From Sinorhizobium fredii NGR234 (lineage in GTDB: Bacteria > Pseudomonadota > Alphaproteobacteria > Rhizobiales > Rhizobiaceae): a stretch of 64,000 bases of DNA. The first letter of the stretch is position 1. Each line of letters starts with the position of its first letter. Under the pieces are notes generated by a model, which did no database searches, was not told where the DNA came from, and worked only from the letters and a program-made list of their open reading frames with translations. The stretch covers positions 1,550,001 through 1,614,000 of the forward strand of contig NC_012586.1 in the NCBI RefSeq assembly GCF_000018545.1. Direction: 5' to 3'. Both the position numbers and the translations under genes were made by a program. Of the stretch, positions 1 through 9,138 are shown piece by piece.

Positions 1-215
1 CCTACGAGCCCGTCGAAGACAAGGTCACCGCGACGCCGGCTCGTCGCTTCGGACTTGTCGAGACGCAGCCGCCGTCTTTCTGGAACTACCGCCTCATCGC
101 GGCGAACTGGCTGTCGACGAACATTCTCTTCTATGCGGTAGCGCTTGTCAGCCTTGCTGTCTTGCTCGGTCTGGCAACCGCCGTGCTGCTCGCCAAACTG
201 GGGCGCCGACCATGA
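1..215 (+). CDS. bcsB: Cellulose synthase regulatory subunit BcsB, C-terminal end (partial)
   Basis: An open frame enters from the left edge (first full codon at base 3) and stops with TGA at 213-215. The visible 70 residues end in one hydrophobic helix, from about NILFYAV to ALVSLAVLLGL, followed by a short basic tail (KLGRRP). That is how BcsB ends: a large periplasmic protein anchored in the inner membrane by one C-terminal helix that packs against the synthase BcsA. The stop overlaps the next start (ATGA at 212-215), and the next gene is the cellulose-operon endoglucanase, which fixes the identity better than this fragment alone could. The rest of the protein lies outside the window. Confidence 0.7.
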   Translation, partial: YEPVEDKVTATPARRFGLVETQPPSFWNYRLIAANWLSTNILFYAVALVSLAVLLGLATAVLLAKLGRRP

Positions 216-1255
216 GACACCTCTTGATATTCGCGCTTCTTCTGACGGTACTGGTCGGACCGGCGGAGGCGGATGAGAGGCAGGCAAGCGTGAAGGCCGA
301 CGCCTGGGCTGAATACAAGTCGAAGTTTCTCGATTCGAGCGGGCGTATCCTCGACGACGCCAATGGGAACATCAGCCACAGCGAGGGACAGGGTTACGGC
401 CTGCTCCTCTCGTTCCTGGCGAACGAACCTGCCGACTTCGAGCAGATCTGGTCCTTCACCCGCCGCGAGCTTCTGTTGCGCGACGACGGGCTTGCAGCCT
501 GGAAATGGAGTCCGGACGACGATCCCCATGTGACCGACATCAACAACGCGACCGACGGCGATATTCTGATCGCGTATAGCCTGACACTCGCCGCCGAACG
601 CTGGAGCCGGAACGACTATTCACAGGCGGCGGTCTCGATCGCCGAGGCAATTCTCGACAAGACCGTCGTCAAGCATGGCGGACGCACGCTGCTGCTGCCC
701 GGTGTCGCGGGCTTTGCCGCCGCCGATCGCGCCGACGGACCCGTCATCAACCCTTCCTATTGGGTCTTCGAAGCCCTGCCGGTGCTCGACCGTCTCGTTC
801 CGTCGCCGACATGGCAGGCTCTCGAAACGGACGGCAAGGCGATGATCCAGGCAATGAAATTCGGCCCGGAAGACATGCCGGCCGATTGGGTGAGCGCCAA
901 GACGTCGCTCAAACCGGCCTCCGGATTTCCACGGGAATTCGGTTTCAACGCCCTGCGCATTCCGCTTTACCTCATGCGCGCAGAACAAGCAGACCGGGAG
1001 TTTCTGCTGAGGCTGCAACGTGGGATGTCGGGACCGCATGGCGAGCTCCTGACCCGCGATCTCGAGACCGGCGCGGTGCGCGCGACGCTTACGGACCCCG
1101 GTTATCGGTTTGTTAACCATATTCTGGCCTGTGTTCTCGAAGGCACCAAGGTTCCAGAGAACGCCAAGGCGTTCCGCCCGACGCAATACTACCCATCGAC
1201 CCTGCACCTGCTGGGACTGACTTTCGTGGAGGAAAAGCATCCGGAGTGTTTATGA
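212..1255 (+). CDS. bcsZ: Periplasmic endo-1,4-beta-glucanase BcsZ (GH8)
   Basis: A 347-residue secreted glycoside hydrolase of family 8. Residues 1-20 form a signal peptide ending in a typical cleavage site (AEA). The motif HSEGQGYG at 56-63 carries the family's catalytic acid Glu58, and the NNATDGD motif at 111-117 lines the substrate cleft. BcsZ enzymes trim nascent cellulose in the periplasm and are needed for normal export. The gene is translationally coupled on both sides: its ATG overlaps the bcsB stop and its TGA overlaps the start of the TPR gene, so three genes form one operon. Length and motifs are normal for the family. Confidence 0.9.
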   Translation: MRHLLIFALLLTVLVGPAEADERQASVKADAWAEYKSKFLDSSGRILDDANGNISHSEGQGYGLLLSFLANEPADFEQIWSFTRRELLLRDDGLAAWKWSPDDDPHVTDINNATDGDILIAYSLTLAAERWSRNDYSQAAVSIAEAILDKTVVKHGGRTLLLPGVAGFAAADRADGPVINPSYWVFEALPVLDRLVPSPTWQALETDGKAMIQAMKFGPEDMPADWVSAKTSLKPASGFPREFGFNALRIPLYLMRAEQADREFLLRLQRGMSGPHGELLTRDLETGAVRATLTDPGYRFVNHILACVLEGTKVPENAKAFRPTQYYPSTLHLLGLTFVEEKHPECL

Positions 1256-3417
1256 AGTTTCCAGTCATAGCATTCGCAGGTGTCACCGCGACGGTGATCG
1301 GCATCGCCGGCATCGCCGACGGCGACCAGCTGCGCAAGGGCCTTGGAGACCTCATCGCCAGTGCCGCACCGGAACTGGCCGTCACCTTCGGCAACGCCGC
1401 CGATAGCGGAAAGGGCGCGAGAGGAACCGGCTCGCAGGAGGTGGCACAGGCGCAAACGCCGCCACAAGCGGATACGCCTCCCACCGATGAGCCACCTGCG
1501 GTCGACGAATCGGCGCTTCGCTACTTTGCCAGCCAGGGCGACACCGCCCGCCTGCAGGCGGAGATTTCGCGTCTCAGGGCGCTCTATCCGAACTGGACCC
1601 CTCCACGCGATCCCCTGGCCGTCCCGCGCAACAAGGACGTGCAGCTCGAGACCATGTGGCAGCTCTATTCGGAAGGACGCTACGCAGAAGTCCGCAGAGC
1701 GATCGCCGACCGGCAAACAAGAGAGGCCGGTTGGCAGCCGCCTGCCGATCTCCTCGAGCGTCTCGATGTCGCCGAAGCTCGGGCACGGCTTATCAATGCC
1801 TCCGATCTCAAACAGTATGAGACCGTCATTCAGGTCGGCGCGAACACGCCAATCCTGCTCACCTGCAGTGAGGTTGACGTGCTCTGGCGCGTCGCCGAGG
1901 CCTTTGCCGAAACGAAACGCCAAGGGCGGGCGCGCGACGCCTATCTCTACATATTGAAAAACTGCGACAGCGAACCGGAGCGGCTCGCGACGCTGCAGAA
2001 AGCCGCCGCCGCCCTGCCCTATGCCATGCTTCAGGAACTGCTTTCCTACGAGAGACCCAACGTTGCCGGAACGCTGGAATTCGAAAGCATTCGCGACGAC
2101 CTCGCCCGTCGCTTCGTCGCCGAGGGCGAGGACGACGCAGCGCTCGCCGTCGACCCGAAATATCTGCAGCGGATCGAAAGACTCGTCGAAACGCAGGATA
2201 TGGCATCGGACGCGCTTCTGCTCGGCTGGTATCAGTTGCGCCGCAAGAACATGAACGCGGCGGAGCAATGGTTCAGACGTGCGCGCGACAAGCAGGATTC
2301 GGCTTCCGCCTCACAGGGGCTGGCGCTCACCTTGATCGACCGCAAGGCGCCGGAAGAAGCCGAGAAGGTGTTATACCCCTGGCGGGATGCCTCGGCCGAT
2401 GCCCGCGCGACCTACATGGCCGCGACCGCCAATCTGCTGGCGATCGAACCCCCGGTCGGTCTCGCCGGCGATGTCCTTCAGCGCATTGCGCAGGAGACCA
2501 TGAAGGCGCGCGATCCGGCGACGGCCCAGCAGTTCGGCTGGTATGCCCGCTCACTAGGACAGCCGCAGACGGCCCTTCAATGGTTTTCGACGGCGCTTCG
2601 CTGGAACCCGGATGATGAGCCGTCGGCCTATGGTCTGGCGGTCACCCGTCAACAGCTCGGCGACACGGCCGGCGCGGTCGAGATCCAGCGCCTTTGGGCT
2701 GGACGTTCGGAGCGGATCGCTCGCCTCGGCGAGCCCGAAAAGCCGACCGAGGCTGGACAGGTTCCGGGGCCGACGGGACAAGAAGCGCAGCCGGGCGCAG
2801 CGGAGCGCGGCCGGCCGGCCGTTGCCGTCGTGCGTCGCCAAGCCGGCTTGCCCGCCCGGGTCGGGTCGTCGCCGCGCCAGGTCGTGCGAAGGACGGTCGG
2901 CTGCCGCGAGACGCTGGACCCGAACCGCCTGGCGCCGCAAGCGGCACTGGCGCGCGGATGGTGCCTGATGGACATGAACCGTCCGCTTGAAGCCGCCGAA
3001 GCCTTCGAGGTAGCGCTTCGCACCTCGGCGTCTACGATGCGGGAGGATGCCGCCTACGGCCAGAGTCTTGCCTATCTCCGTGCCGGGCTGACGAGCAAGG
3101 CGGCCGTCGCCGCAACGAAGTCGCCGCAAAGCCGAGCCCGCGTGGCCGAGCTACAGACGGCCATACTTGCCGACCGCGCAATCGCCGCCTTCGACACCGG
3201 CCGCTACCGCGAGACATTGTTGTTTCTCGATCAGTTGCGGCACATATCGTCCGAGCGCACCGATCTGATGGTCCTGCGCGGCTATGCCTATCTCAGGCTC
3301 AACCGGTTCGCCGAGGCGAAGCGCATCTTCGAGGCAGCCGCCGCGACCGGCAACCGGGATGCCCGACGCGGTCTCGCAGACGTCAGCAGGGAGGAGGAGA
3401 TCTGGCCGAATAAATAG
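1252..3417 (+). CDS. TPR protein of the cellulose synthesis operon
   Basis: A protein of about 721 residues with an N-terminal hydrophobic segment followed by repeated helix-pair units of TPR character (for example ALLLGWYQLRRKNMNAAEQWF and the final VLRGYAYLRLNRFAEAKRIF region). It is the counterpart of the TPR half of BcsC, which holds the exported glucan in the periplasm, but it has no C-terminal beta-barrel domain. A Pro/Gly/Arg-rich low-complexity stretch lies near residues 495-555. The ATG at 1252 gives the 4-base ATGA overlap with bcsZ and sits after a GGAGG-like sequence; an in-frame GTG at 1246 is also possible. Family placement is firm, exact mechanism inferred. Confidence 0.75.
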   Translation: MKFPVIAFAGVTATVIGIAGIADGDQLRKGLGDLIASAAPELAVTFGNAADSGKGARGTGSQEVAQAQTPPQADTPPTDEPPAVDESALRYFASQGDTARLQAEISRLRALYPNWTPPRDPLAVPRNKDVQLETMWQLYSEGRYAEVRRAIADRQTREAGWQPPADLLERLDVAEARARLINASDLKQYETVIQVGANTPILLTCSEVDVLWRVAEAFAETKRQGRARDAYLYILKNCDSEPERLATLQKAAAALPYAMLQELLSYERPNVAGTLEFESIRDDLARRFVAEGEDDAALAVDPKYLQRIERLVETQDMASDALLLGWYQLRRKNMNAAEQWFRRARDKQDSASASQGLALTLIDRKAPEEAEKVLYPWRDASADARATYMAATANLLAIEPPVGLAGDVLQRIAQETMKARDPATAQQFGWYARSLGQPQTALQWFSTALRWNPDDEPSAYGLAVTRQQLGDTAGAVEIQRLWAGRSERIARLGEPEKPTEAGQVPGPTGQEAQPGAAERGRPAVAVVRRQAGLPARVGSSPRQVVRRTVGCRETLDPNRLAPQAALARGWCLMDMNRPLEAAEAFEVALRTSASTMREDAAYGQSLAYLRAGLTSKAAVAATKSPQSRARVAELQTAILADRAIAAFDTGRYRETLLFLDQLRHISSERTDLMVLRGYAYLRLNRFAEAKRIFEAAAATGNRDARRGLADVSREEEIWPNK

Positions 3418-3606
3418 CAGGCGGCGCCCCTCTGATAGCCCCTCCGCAGCACCGCCCCGTCCCGCCAGACCCGCGATGGTCGCCGTAGCACTCTGAAACG
3501 CTGCATGTTTTTATCCTTCGGCGACGATTTGAGGAAACCTGCAGTAGGCTTCCTCGACAACTGCCCTACTTGCTAAGCAAGCTTTTGTCCGAACGAAGGT
3601 TGCACC

Positions 3607-3780
3607 ATGCTCAAATGGGCTCTTATCTTCCTGGTTATCTCGCTGGTCACAGGTTTTCTCGGCTTTTCCGGCATCTCGGCCGCAACGGCAGGCATCGCCA
3701 AGATCCTCTTCTACCTGGCACTGGTCATATTCCTGATCTTCCTGATCCTCGCCCTCATGGCGGGCAGCGCCGTGGTGTAG
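3607..3780 (+). CDS. Small membrane protein, DUF1328 family
   Basis: A 57-residue protein with two hydrophobic helices separated by a Gly/Ala turn ([17 protein letters not shown]). The pattern [13 protein letters not shown]...FLGFSG...A.IAK.LFY is typical of the DUF1328/YtjA family, tiny inner-membrane proteins of unknown role that are common in proteobacteria and often stress-induced. The frame starts at ATG 3607 and ends with TAG at 3778-3780. It lies 57 bases before the AI-2E permease gene on the same strand and may share its transcript. Confidence 0.8.
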   Translation: MLKWALIFLVISLVTGFLGFSGISAATAGIAKILFYLALVIFLIFLILALMAGSAVV

Positions 3781-3837
3781 CCTCATCTTGCCCCAAACCC
3801 TTCGGAGATGCACAAGGGAGTCTGAGGGTGACGGGGC

Positions 3838-5856
3838 ATGGGGAATGAAATGCTGAGGTTTTCGCGGAAAGCTGGCCAGGACCAGGCCCAAACCGCCAGC
3901 CGATCGATGCAGCTCGCGATCGCGCCTGGATCGACAGCGATTGCCCAGTCTTCCCGGCTTCCAACGCTTGCAGCAACGGCGGCGACGGTCGCCGTTCTCT
4001 ATTTCGCCAGCGAAGTGTTTCTGCCACTGGCGATCGCCATCCTGCTTACCTTCGCGCTGGCGCCGGTGGTCTTCAGGCTGCGAAGAGCCGGATTGCCGCG
4101 TTCGGTCGCCGTCATCGGCACGGTCGCGACCGCCTTTCTGTTCCTCTCGGCATTCAGCATCATCCTGGCCATGCAGGTCAGCGAAGTGGCGCAGAACCTT
4201 CCCACCTACCAGTACAACATCATCGAGAAAATCCGGGTGCTGAAGGAGGCGGGATCGGAAAGCCAGATCTTCGAACGCCTCAGCCGCGTCGTGGAACGAA
4301 TCAGCACGGAGATCAGCCGCCCCAAGCCGGAAACGCCCGTTTCCCCCGCTCCGGAACCTGAGCAGGAACCGCTTCTTGTGGAGATATTTGCTCCGGAGCG
4401 CCCTCTCCAGACGCTGAGGAATATCATCGATCCGCTGCTTGGGCCGCTCGCAACGACGGGTCTCGTCATTGTCGTCGTCATCTTCATGCTTTTCGAACGG
4501 GAGGAACTGCGCGACCGTTTCATCCGGCTGGTCGGCTACGGCGACCTGCACCGCACGACAGAAGCCCTGCAGGACGCCGGCGCGCGGGTCGGCCAGTACC
4601 TGCTCATGCAACTGGTCGTGAACGTCACCTACGGCATTCCGCTTGCCATCGGCCTCTGGCTGCTCGGCATACCCAATGCGATTCTCTGGGGAATGCTCGC
4701 CATCGTGCTGCGCTTCGTCCCCTATATCGGCCCCGTCATCGCGGCAGCGCTTCCGCTGTTTCTCGCTTTCGCCGCGGCTCCGGGTTGGAGCCTGCTTGTC
4801 TGGACGGCGGCGCTGTTCATTGCCCTGGAGCTCCTCAGCAACAATGTCGTCGAGCCGTGGCTCTACGGGTCGCGGACGGGCCTTTCGCCGCTCGCGATCA
4901 TCGTCTCGGCAATTTTCTGGGCCTGGCTCTGGGGCCCGGTCGGACTGGTACTGTCGACGCCGCTGACGGTTTGTCTCGTCGTCCTCGGCCGCCATGTCCC
5001 GCAGTTCGAGTTCCTCGAAATCCTGTTGGGCAACGAACCTGTGCTCGATCCCAAGGAACGGCTCTATCAACGACTGCTCGCCGGCGATCCGGACGAGGCG
5101 ACCGACAACGCCGAAGAAATGCTCGAGGAGAAATATCTCGTCGAGTTCTACGACACGGTCGCGATTCCGGCCTTGCTGCTCGCGGAACACGACCGCGCCC
5201 GCGGCGCGCTCACCGATCCGCAGGTGGCGCAGATTGCCCAGAGCACGCGCACGCTCGTCGCCAATCTCGAGGAAATCGCCGCCGAAGAGGAGGACGAGGA
5301 GGAAGAAGACGCCGGCGAAGGGACCGGCGCCACAGACGATCAGAGCGACGACTATGACTTGCCTCTCGGCGATGGCAAGTCCGTGCTGTGCATCGGCGGG
5401 CGCGGCGAGCTCGACGATGTGACCGCATCGATGCTGGCGCAGGTGATCCGCGTCCAAGGCGCGGAAGTGGCCTTCGCGAGTTACAAGGACTTGAAGCCCG
5501 GAACGATTCGAACGCTTCCCCTCCCAGAGCGCAACGCAATCCTCGTGAGTTTTCTCGATCCGGAGTCGCTGCGGCACGCCAAGTTCATCGTCCGCCGGCT
5601 GAAGCGTGTTGCTCCGACGGCGCGCATCGGCATCGTGCTGTGGCAGGAGGACGGGGCGCCGAGAGCCGAGCTGGTCGAAGAGCTCCAGGCGGATTTCGTC
5701 GTGTCTGTGATCGCCGAGGCTGTTCGGGAAGCCCTCTCCGACGAGGTCGCCCGGCCATGGAAGGCAGTGCGCGCCAAGATTGCTCCGCGTCATCAGGCGC
5801 GCCGACGGGGTTCGACAGCGGAGAAAGCGGCTCCGGCGGACCAGAAGGCGGTATAG
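3838..5856 (+). CDS. AI-2E family permease with an extra C-terminal soluble domain
   Basis: 672 residues. Residues about 35-375 have the AI-2E/PerM/TqsA layout: N-terminal helix pairs, a long soluble loop rich in Pro/Glu near 150-185, then five or so helices with the family pattern around LRFVPYIGP. Members export signals or act as ion antiporters, and the substrate cannot be read from sequence. Unlike the usual ~350-residue proteins, this one continues for about 280 residues: a helical linker, an acidic run (EEEDEEEEDAGEG, near 480-495) and an alpha/beta domain (from KSVLCIGGRGELDD) resembling a Rossmann or B12-binding-like fold. Starts at ATG 3838 or the in-frame ATG 3850. It converges on the cyclase gene with only 18 bases between stops. 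Confidence 0.8.
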   Translation: MGNEMLRFSRKAGQDQAQTASRSMQLAIAPGSTAIAQSSRLPTLAATAATVAVLYFASEVFLPLAIAILLTFALAPVVFRLRRAGLPRSVAVIGTVATAFLFLSAFSIILAMQVSEVAQNLPTYQYNIIEKIRVLKEAGSESQIFERLSRVVERISTEISRPKPETPVSPAPEPEQEPLLVEIFAPERPLQTLRNIIDPLLGPLATTGLVIVVVIFMLFEREELRDRFIRLVGYGDLHRTTEALQDAGARVGQYLLMQLVVNVTYGIPLAIGLWLLGIPNAILWGMLAIVLRFVPYIGPVIAAALPLFLAFAAAPGWSLLVWTAALFIALELLSNNVVEPWLYGSRTGLSPLAIIVSAIFWAWLWGPVGLVLSTPLTVCLVVLGRHVPQFEFLEILLGNEPVLDPKERLYQRLLAGDPDEATDNAEEMLEEKYLVEFYDTVAIPALLLAEHDRARGALTDPQVAQIAQSTRTLVANLEEIAAEEEDEEEEDAGEGTGATDDQSDDYDLPLGDGKSVLCIGGRGELDDVTASMLAQVIRVQGAEVAFASYKDLKPGTIRTLPLPERNAILVSFLDPESLRHAKFIVRRLKRVAPTARIGIVLWQEDGAPRAELVEELQADFVVSVIAEAVREALSDEVARPWKAVRAKIAPRHQARRRGSTAEKAAPADQKAV

Positions 5857-5874
5857 GCGCCGTGCTTCAGATCG

Positions 5875-7611
5875 TCAGGCAGCGCAGGCGGCAGTGTCAC
5901 GCGATGCGGGGAGACCGGCGGCCCGGTTCCGCTGCATAAGGGCCTCCAGGATCGCGGGGTCCTTGAAAAGCTCCTGGCCAACCAGATACTCGGCCGACAG
6001 CGTCGGATCGAGGCCGAGCGCCTGGGCAACGAGCTCACCTGCTCGTTCGACATCACCGCGGGCCATGCGCGCCGCAACACGATAGAGGTAGGTGCGCCGC
6101 GTCTGGAACGGCAGCTTGTGGGCCACCTCGAACATCTCCTCGTATCGGTCGAGCACGTAAAGAGAGGCTACCCGCTCCTCGGTGATCCAGACTGGAAGGA
6201 ACGGATCCAGCGTTTCGGCGCGATCGAGAAGTTCGAGCGCCCGCAAGGGTTCACCGGCGAACAGATAGAAGGCCGCGCAACGGCCGATCGTGTAGGCGTC
6301 GTTCGGCGCCAACTCGATCGCCCGTTCATGATGAAAGCGCGACGCAACGAAATCGCCGCGCTTCATCTTGATCGCGCCCATGATGCGGTGCGCCTCGGGA
6401 TCGGTGGGATCGAGTTCCAAGGCATGAGCCGTCTGAAGTTCGCCGGCCTCGAGATCGAAGCTCGGCAGCGAGCTCCACGAGCAGACATGCATGGCGAACG
6501 GACGCCCGAAGCCCGGATCCGCCTGCATCGCCTTCTCGAACCAGCCCATCGCTTCATGCAGATGCACATCCGCGACGCCGGCCAGCCGGTGATGATCGAG
6601 GCCTCTCAGATAGTGCTCATAGGCGGACATGTTCTCCGGGCGTTTCAGCCGGGCTGCCGCGAGCTCGGACTGCTCGATCCGGCCGGAAACGGTCGCGGCG
6701 ACCCGTGCCGTGATCTCGTCCATAATGTCGAGGATCTCCGCGAAGGGGCGCTGGATACGATCAGACCACAGCAGATGCCCCTCTGCCGTCTCGATGAGGG
6801 AGATATTGACGCGCACCTGGGCGCCGGCCTTGCGCACCGAGCCGGCGACCACATAGCGCACGCCGAGCACCTTGCCGATTTCGACCGGATCGGCGGTTCG
6901 AAGCACGCTCGACGCCGACCTTGACGTGACGAACAGGCTCTTCAGTCGACTGAGCTCGAGCGTCAGGTCGTCCGTCATTCCTTCGGCGAGAAAAGTCTGG
7001 TCCTGGTCGGTCGCCGATGGCGTGGCGAAGGGCGTCACCACGACGGAATTCGGCCGGATCGACAAAGGCGGAGCGGGGCGGGTGGGCGCTATCAGGAAGC
7101 GGTGCCGATCCATCGCCGCTCCGACGCGGTAAATTCGAACCGGCTCGGACACGCCCTTCAATTGTCGCTCGCCTACGGAATCGAACGCGCAGGGAGAGAC
7201 GCGGCGAACATGGTCGTAGAGTGGCCCCGAAACTTCGATTTGCCCAGGCTCGGCTGACGCCTCAATCCGCGCGGCGACATTGACGCCATCGCCGCGCAGG
7301 TCATCCCCGACGACGACCACGTCGGCAAGGTGCAGGCCGAAGCGCATGTCCTGCGAAGAGGTTCGCGGCACGGCGCCGATCGCAGCGCGCATTTCCATCG
7401 CCGCCCGCAGCGCGTTCACGGGGCTCGAGAATTCCGCGAGGACCGCGTCGCCTGCCGTATTGAAGACCCTGCCCTCGAAGCGGGTCACGATCTCTGCGAT
7501 GACGGCCATGCAATCGACCACGCGGGCGATCGTTTGCTCCTCGTCGTGCTCCATCGCCGACGTGGAGGCGACGAAGTCGCCAACCAGAATGGCAGCCAGC
7601 TTTCGCTGCAT
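5875..7611 (-). CDS. Class III adenylate/guanylate cyclase with TolB-like and TPR-like tail
   Basis: 578 residues from the ATG at 7611, chosen because the conserved domain begins at once (MQRKLAAILVGDFVAST); the longer frame upstream has no family resemblance. Residues 1-135 are a class III nucleotide cyclase domain with both metal aspartates (Asp12 in GDFVAST, Asp55 in GDAVLAEF) and the transition-state Asn/Arg pair in NVAARIE (111-117), so it should be catalytically competent. A linker leads into a TolB-like segment (TPFATPSATDQDQTFLAEGM region) and then TPR-like helices to the C-terminus. Rhizobia, S. meliloti especially, carry many such cytoplasmic cyclases, most with unknown signals. No neighbouring gene suggests the input. 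Confidence 0.85.
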   Translation of the reverse strand: MQRKLAAILVGDFVASTSAMEHDEEQTIARVVDCMAVIAEIVTRFEGRVFNTAGDAVLAEFSSPVNALRAAMEMRAAIGAVPRTSSQDMRFGLHLADVVVVGDDLRGDGVNVAARIEASAEPGQIEVSGPLYDHVRRVSPCAFDSVGERQLKGVSEPVRIYRVGAAMDRHRFLIAPTRPAPPLSIRPNSVVVTPFATPSATDQDQTFLAEGMTDDLTLELSRLKSLFVTSRSASSVLRTADPVEIGKVLGVRYVVAGSVRKAGAQVRVNISLIETAEGHLLWSDRIQRPFAEILDIMDEITARVAATVSGRIEQSELAAARLKRPENMSAYEHYLRGLDHHRLAGVADVHLHEAMGWFEKAMQADPGFGRPFAMHVCSWSSLPSFDLEAGELQTAHALELDPTDPEAHRIMGAIKMKRGDFVASRFHHERAIELAPNDAYTIGRCAAFYLFAGEPLRALELLDRAETLDPFLPVWITEERVASLYVLDRYEEMFEVAHKLPFQTRRTYLYRVAARMARGDVERAGELVAQALGLDPTLSAEYLVGQELFKDPAILEALMQRNRAAGLPASRDTAACAA

Positions 7612-7990
7612 CTTCGCTATTCCCTGTACGGTGCAGGAAGCGCAAATGATAGCATAGCGGTTCGCGAAGCGCCTAATCGGGCAGGTCGGCCGATCAAGGG
7701 GGAAAGGCAGGCCGGCATCAGGCGGTTCGCCCAGTTGAACTTCTCTCGGCAACGCCAGGATGAGGCATTCTGTCCAGCACCACTCTCGGAGAGATGTTCA
7801 CAAGTCTCCACAAAGTGGGTTGCGGCGAGGCGCCACCGTTCAGCAACAGAACGCCAAGCAGGCAATCTCGCATTCGCGGGGCAAGAAGCGTATAAGGTTC
7901 ATAGCTAAGTCCCGGGAGCCGTCCAAAGCCCGGAACGTTCCGACGAGGCAGGAGTTCTGGGCACTCGGGGTATGAACCTGGAGTGAAGTC
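7612..7990. other. Intergenic region between divergent genes
   Basis: 379 bases separate the cyclase start (minus strand) from the first gene of the plus-strand amidohydrolase/peptidase operon. It must hold both promoters. I see no RNA gene, no clear palindrome and no convincing extra coding frame; short frames here overlap on both strands and lack ribosome-binding sites. Confidence 0.5.
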
Positions 7991-8203
7991 ATGGAACAGT
8001 TGAACGCACGCAAGCTCGCAGACGAATATCTGCGTCTCGGCGGCCACCGTCGCGTGGTCATCGACGATAACGTGACATCGATCCGGAGCTGGGAGCCCGA
8101 ACCCGACGAGGCCGAGGCCTTCTGGAAGGCTTACGTGGAAACGCTCACCCCCGAGAAGCAGCGGGACGTGGAGCTCCTCTTGCCCACGATCAATCGCGCC
8201 TGA
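7991..8203 (+). CDS. Small conserved-looking hypothetical protein
   Basis: A 70-residue soluble protein, acidic, without signal peptide or membrane helix, ending in ELLLPTINRA. A good ribosome-binding site (TGGAGTG, 6-8 bases upstream) precedes the ATG. I do not recognise the family. It is the first gene of a run that continues with an N-formylglutamate amidohydrolase-like enzyme, a DUF1704 peptidase and an ATP-grasp ligase. Because those three are protein- or peptide-modifying families, this small protein could be their substrate or a regulator; that is inference from position only. Confidence 0.6.
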   Translation: MEQLNARKLADEYLRLGGHRRVVIDDNVTSIRSWEPEPDEAEAFWKAYVETLTPEKQRDVELLLPTINRA

Positions 8204-8307
8204 AGCCGAAGTCCTCTTTCGGAAATTGGAACCGAAAAACGCGTTCGGAATTGTATCCGAACAACCGCATCCATCGAGTGCATGGATGCGTTCGCGGAGC
8301 CATGAAT

Positions 8308-9138
8308 ATGAGCATCGCTCGGGAAACCAACTCGGATCTGACGTCAACCGCCGCCGGCGACTGGTGGACGCAGCACCGCGGCCAGTCGCCCGTCGTCGCC
8401 ACAGCCATTCACAACGGTCACGCGATGCGCGATGCGGTGAGAGACCTTTGCAAGCTCAACGAGGAAGAGCGCCTTCGCGAGGAAGATCCCTTCACGGAGT
8501 TCATCATTCGCGATGTTCCGAACCGGATCGTCGTTCACCGGTCGCGCTTCGAGGTTGATGTCAACCGGCCGCGCGACGGGGCCATCTATCTCAGACCGGA
8601 ACAGGCCTGGGGCCTCAATGTGTGGGCGGGCGACGTGCCCGGCGAGATCGCCGAAGCGTCGCTCGCCCTGCATGACGAATACTATGCGATGCTGAAATCC
8701 TACCTCCGCGGTATCGAACGCTGCCATGGACGCTTCGTCGTCCTCGACGTCCACAGCTACAACCACCGCCGGGCCGGCGCCAAGGCTGAGCCGGCGATCG
8801 CTGCGCAAGCGCCGGACATCAATATCGGCACGATCTCCATGGATCGCAAGAAATGGGCGCCCGTGGTCGATGGCTTCATGGAAACGGCACAGTCCTTCGA
8901 CTTTCCCGGCGGTCGGCTCGACGTGCGGGAGAACGTCGCCTTTCAGGGCCGCGGCTATCAGGCGCGCTTCATCCATGAGCAATTTCCGGACACGGGCTGC
9001 GCGATTGCCGTCGAATTCAAGAAGATCTTCATGGAGGAATGGACCGGCGAACCATTCGCCGAGACGCTCCGCGCCCTGCGGCGACTGCTCGCTTCGACCC
9101 TGCCGGTTCTCGCCGACGCATTGGAGAGGGTCCGATGA
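8308..9138 (+). CDS. N-formylglutamate amidohydrolase family protein
   Basis: About 276 residues. Family signs are the TAIHNGH motif near the N-terminus (metal-binding His), SRFEVDVNRPRDGAIY (substrate-binding Arg, Asp-x-Asn-Arg) and VVLDVHSYNHRR (Asp/His metal ligands). Classical members hydrolyse N-formylglutamate at the end of histidine degradation, but no hut gene is nearby; this branch travels with a DUF1704 peptidase and an ATP-grasp enzyme, so it more likely acts on a glutamyl- or amide-linked product of those. ATG 8308 is preferred because GGAG lies 8 bases upstream; ATG 8302 is an alternative. The stop overlaps the next start by 4 bases (ATGA). Confidence 0.8.
   Translation: MSIARETNSDLTSTAAGDWWTQHRGQSPVVATAIHNGHAMRDAVRDLCKLNEEERLREEDPFTEFIIRDVPNRIVVHRSRFEVDVNRPRDGAIYLRPEQAWGLNVWAGDVPGEIAEASLALHDEYYAMLKSYLRGIERCHGRFVVLDVHSYNHRRAGAKAEPAIAAQAPDINIGTISMDRKKWAPVVDGFMETAQSFDFPGGRLDVRENVAFQGRGYQARFIHEQFPDTGCAIAVEFKKIFMEEWTGEPFAETLRALRRLLASTLPVLADALERVR

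Noticed and set aside
3511..5793. A 760-codon open frame on the minus strand opposite the AI-2E permease gene
   Set aside because: It mirrors the permease gene in a GC-rich codon pattern, gives an Arg/Asp/Gln-rich sequence with no recognisable fold, and overlaps a well-supported gene over its whole length.
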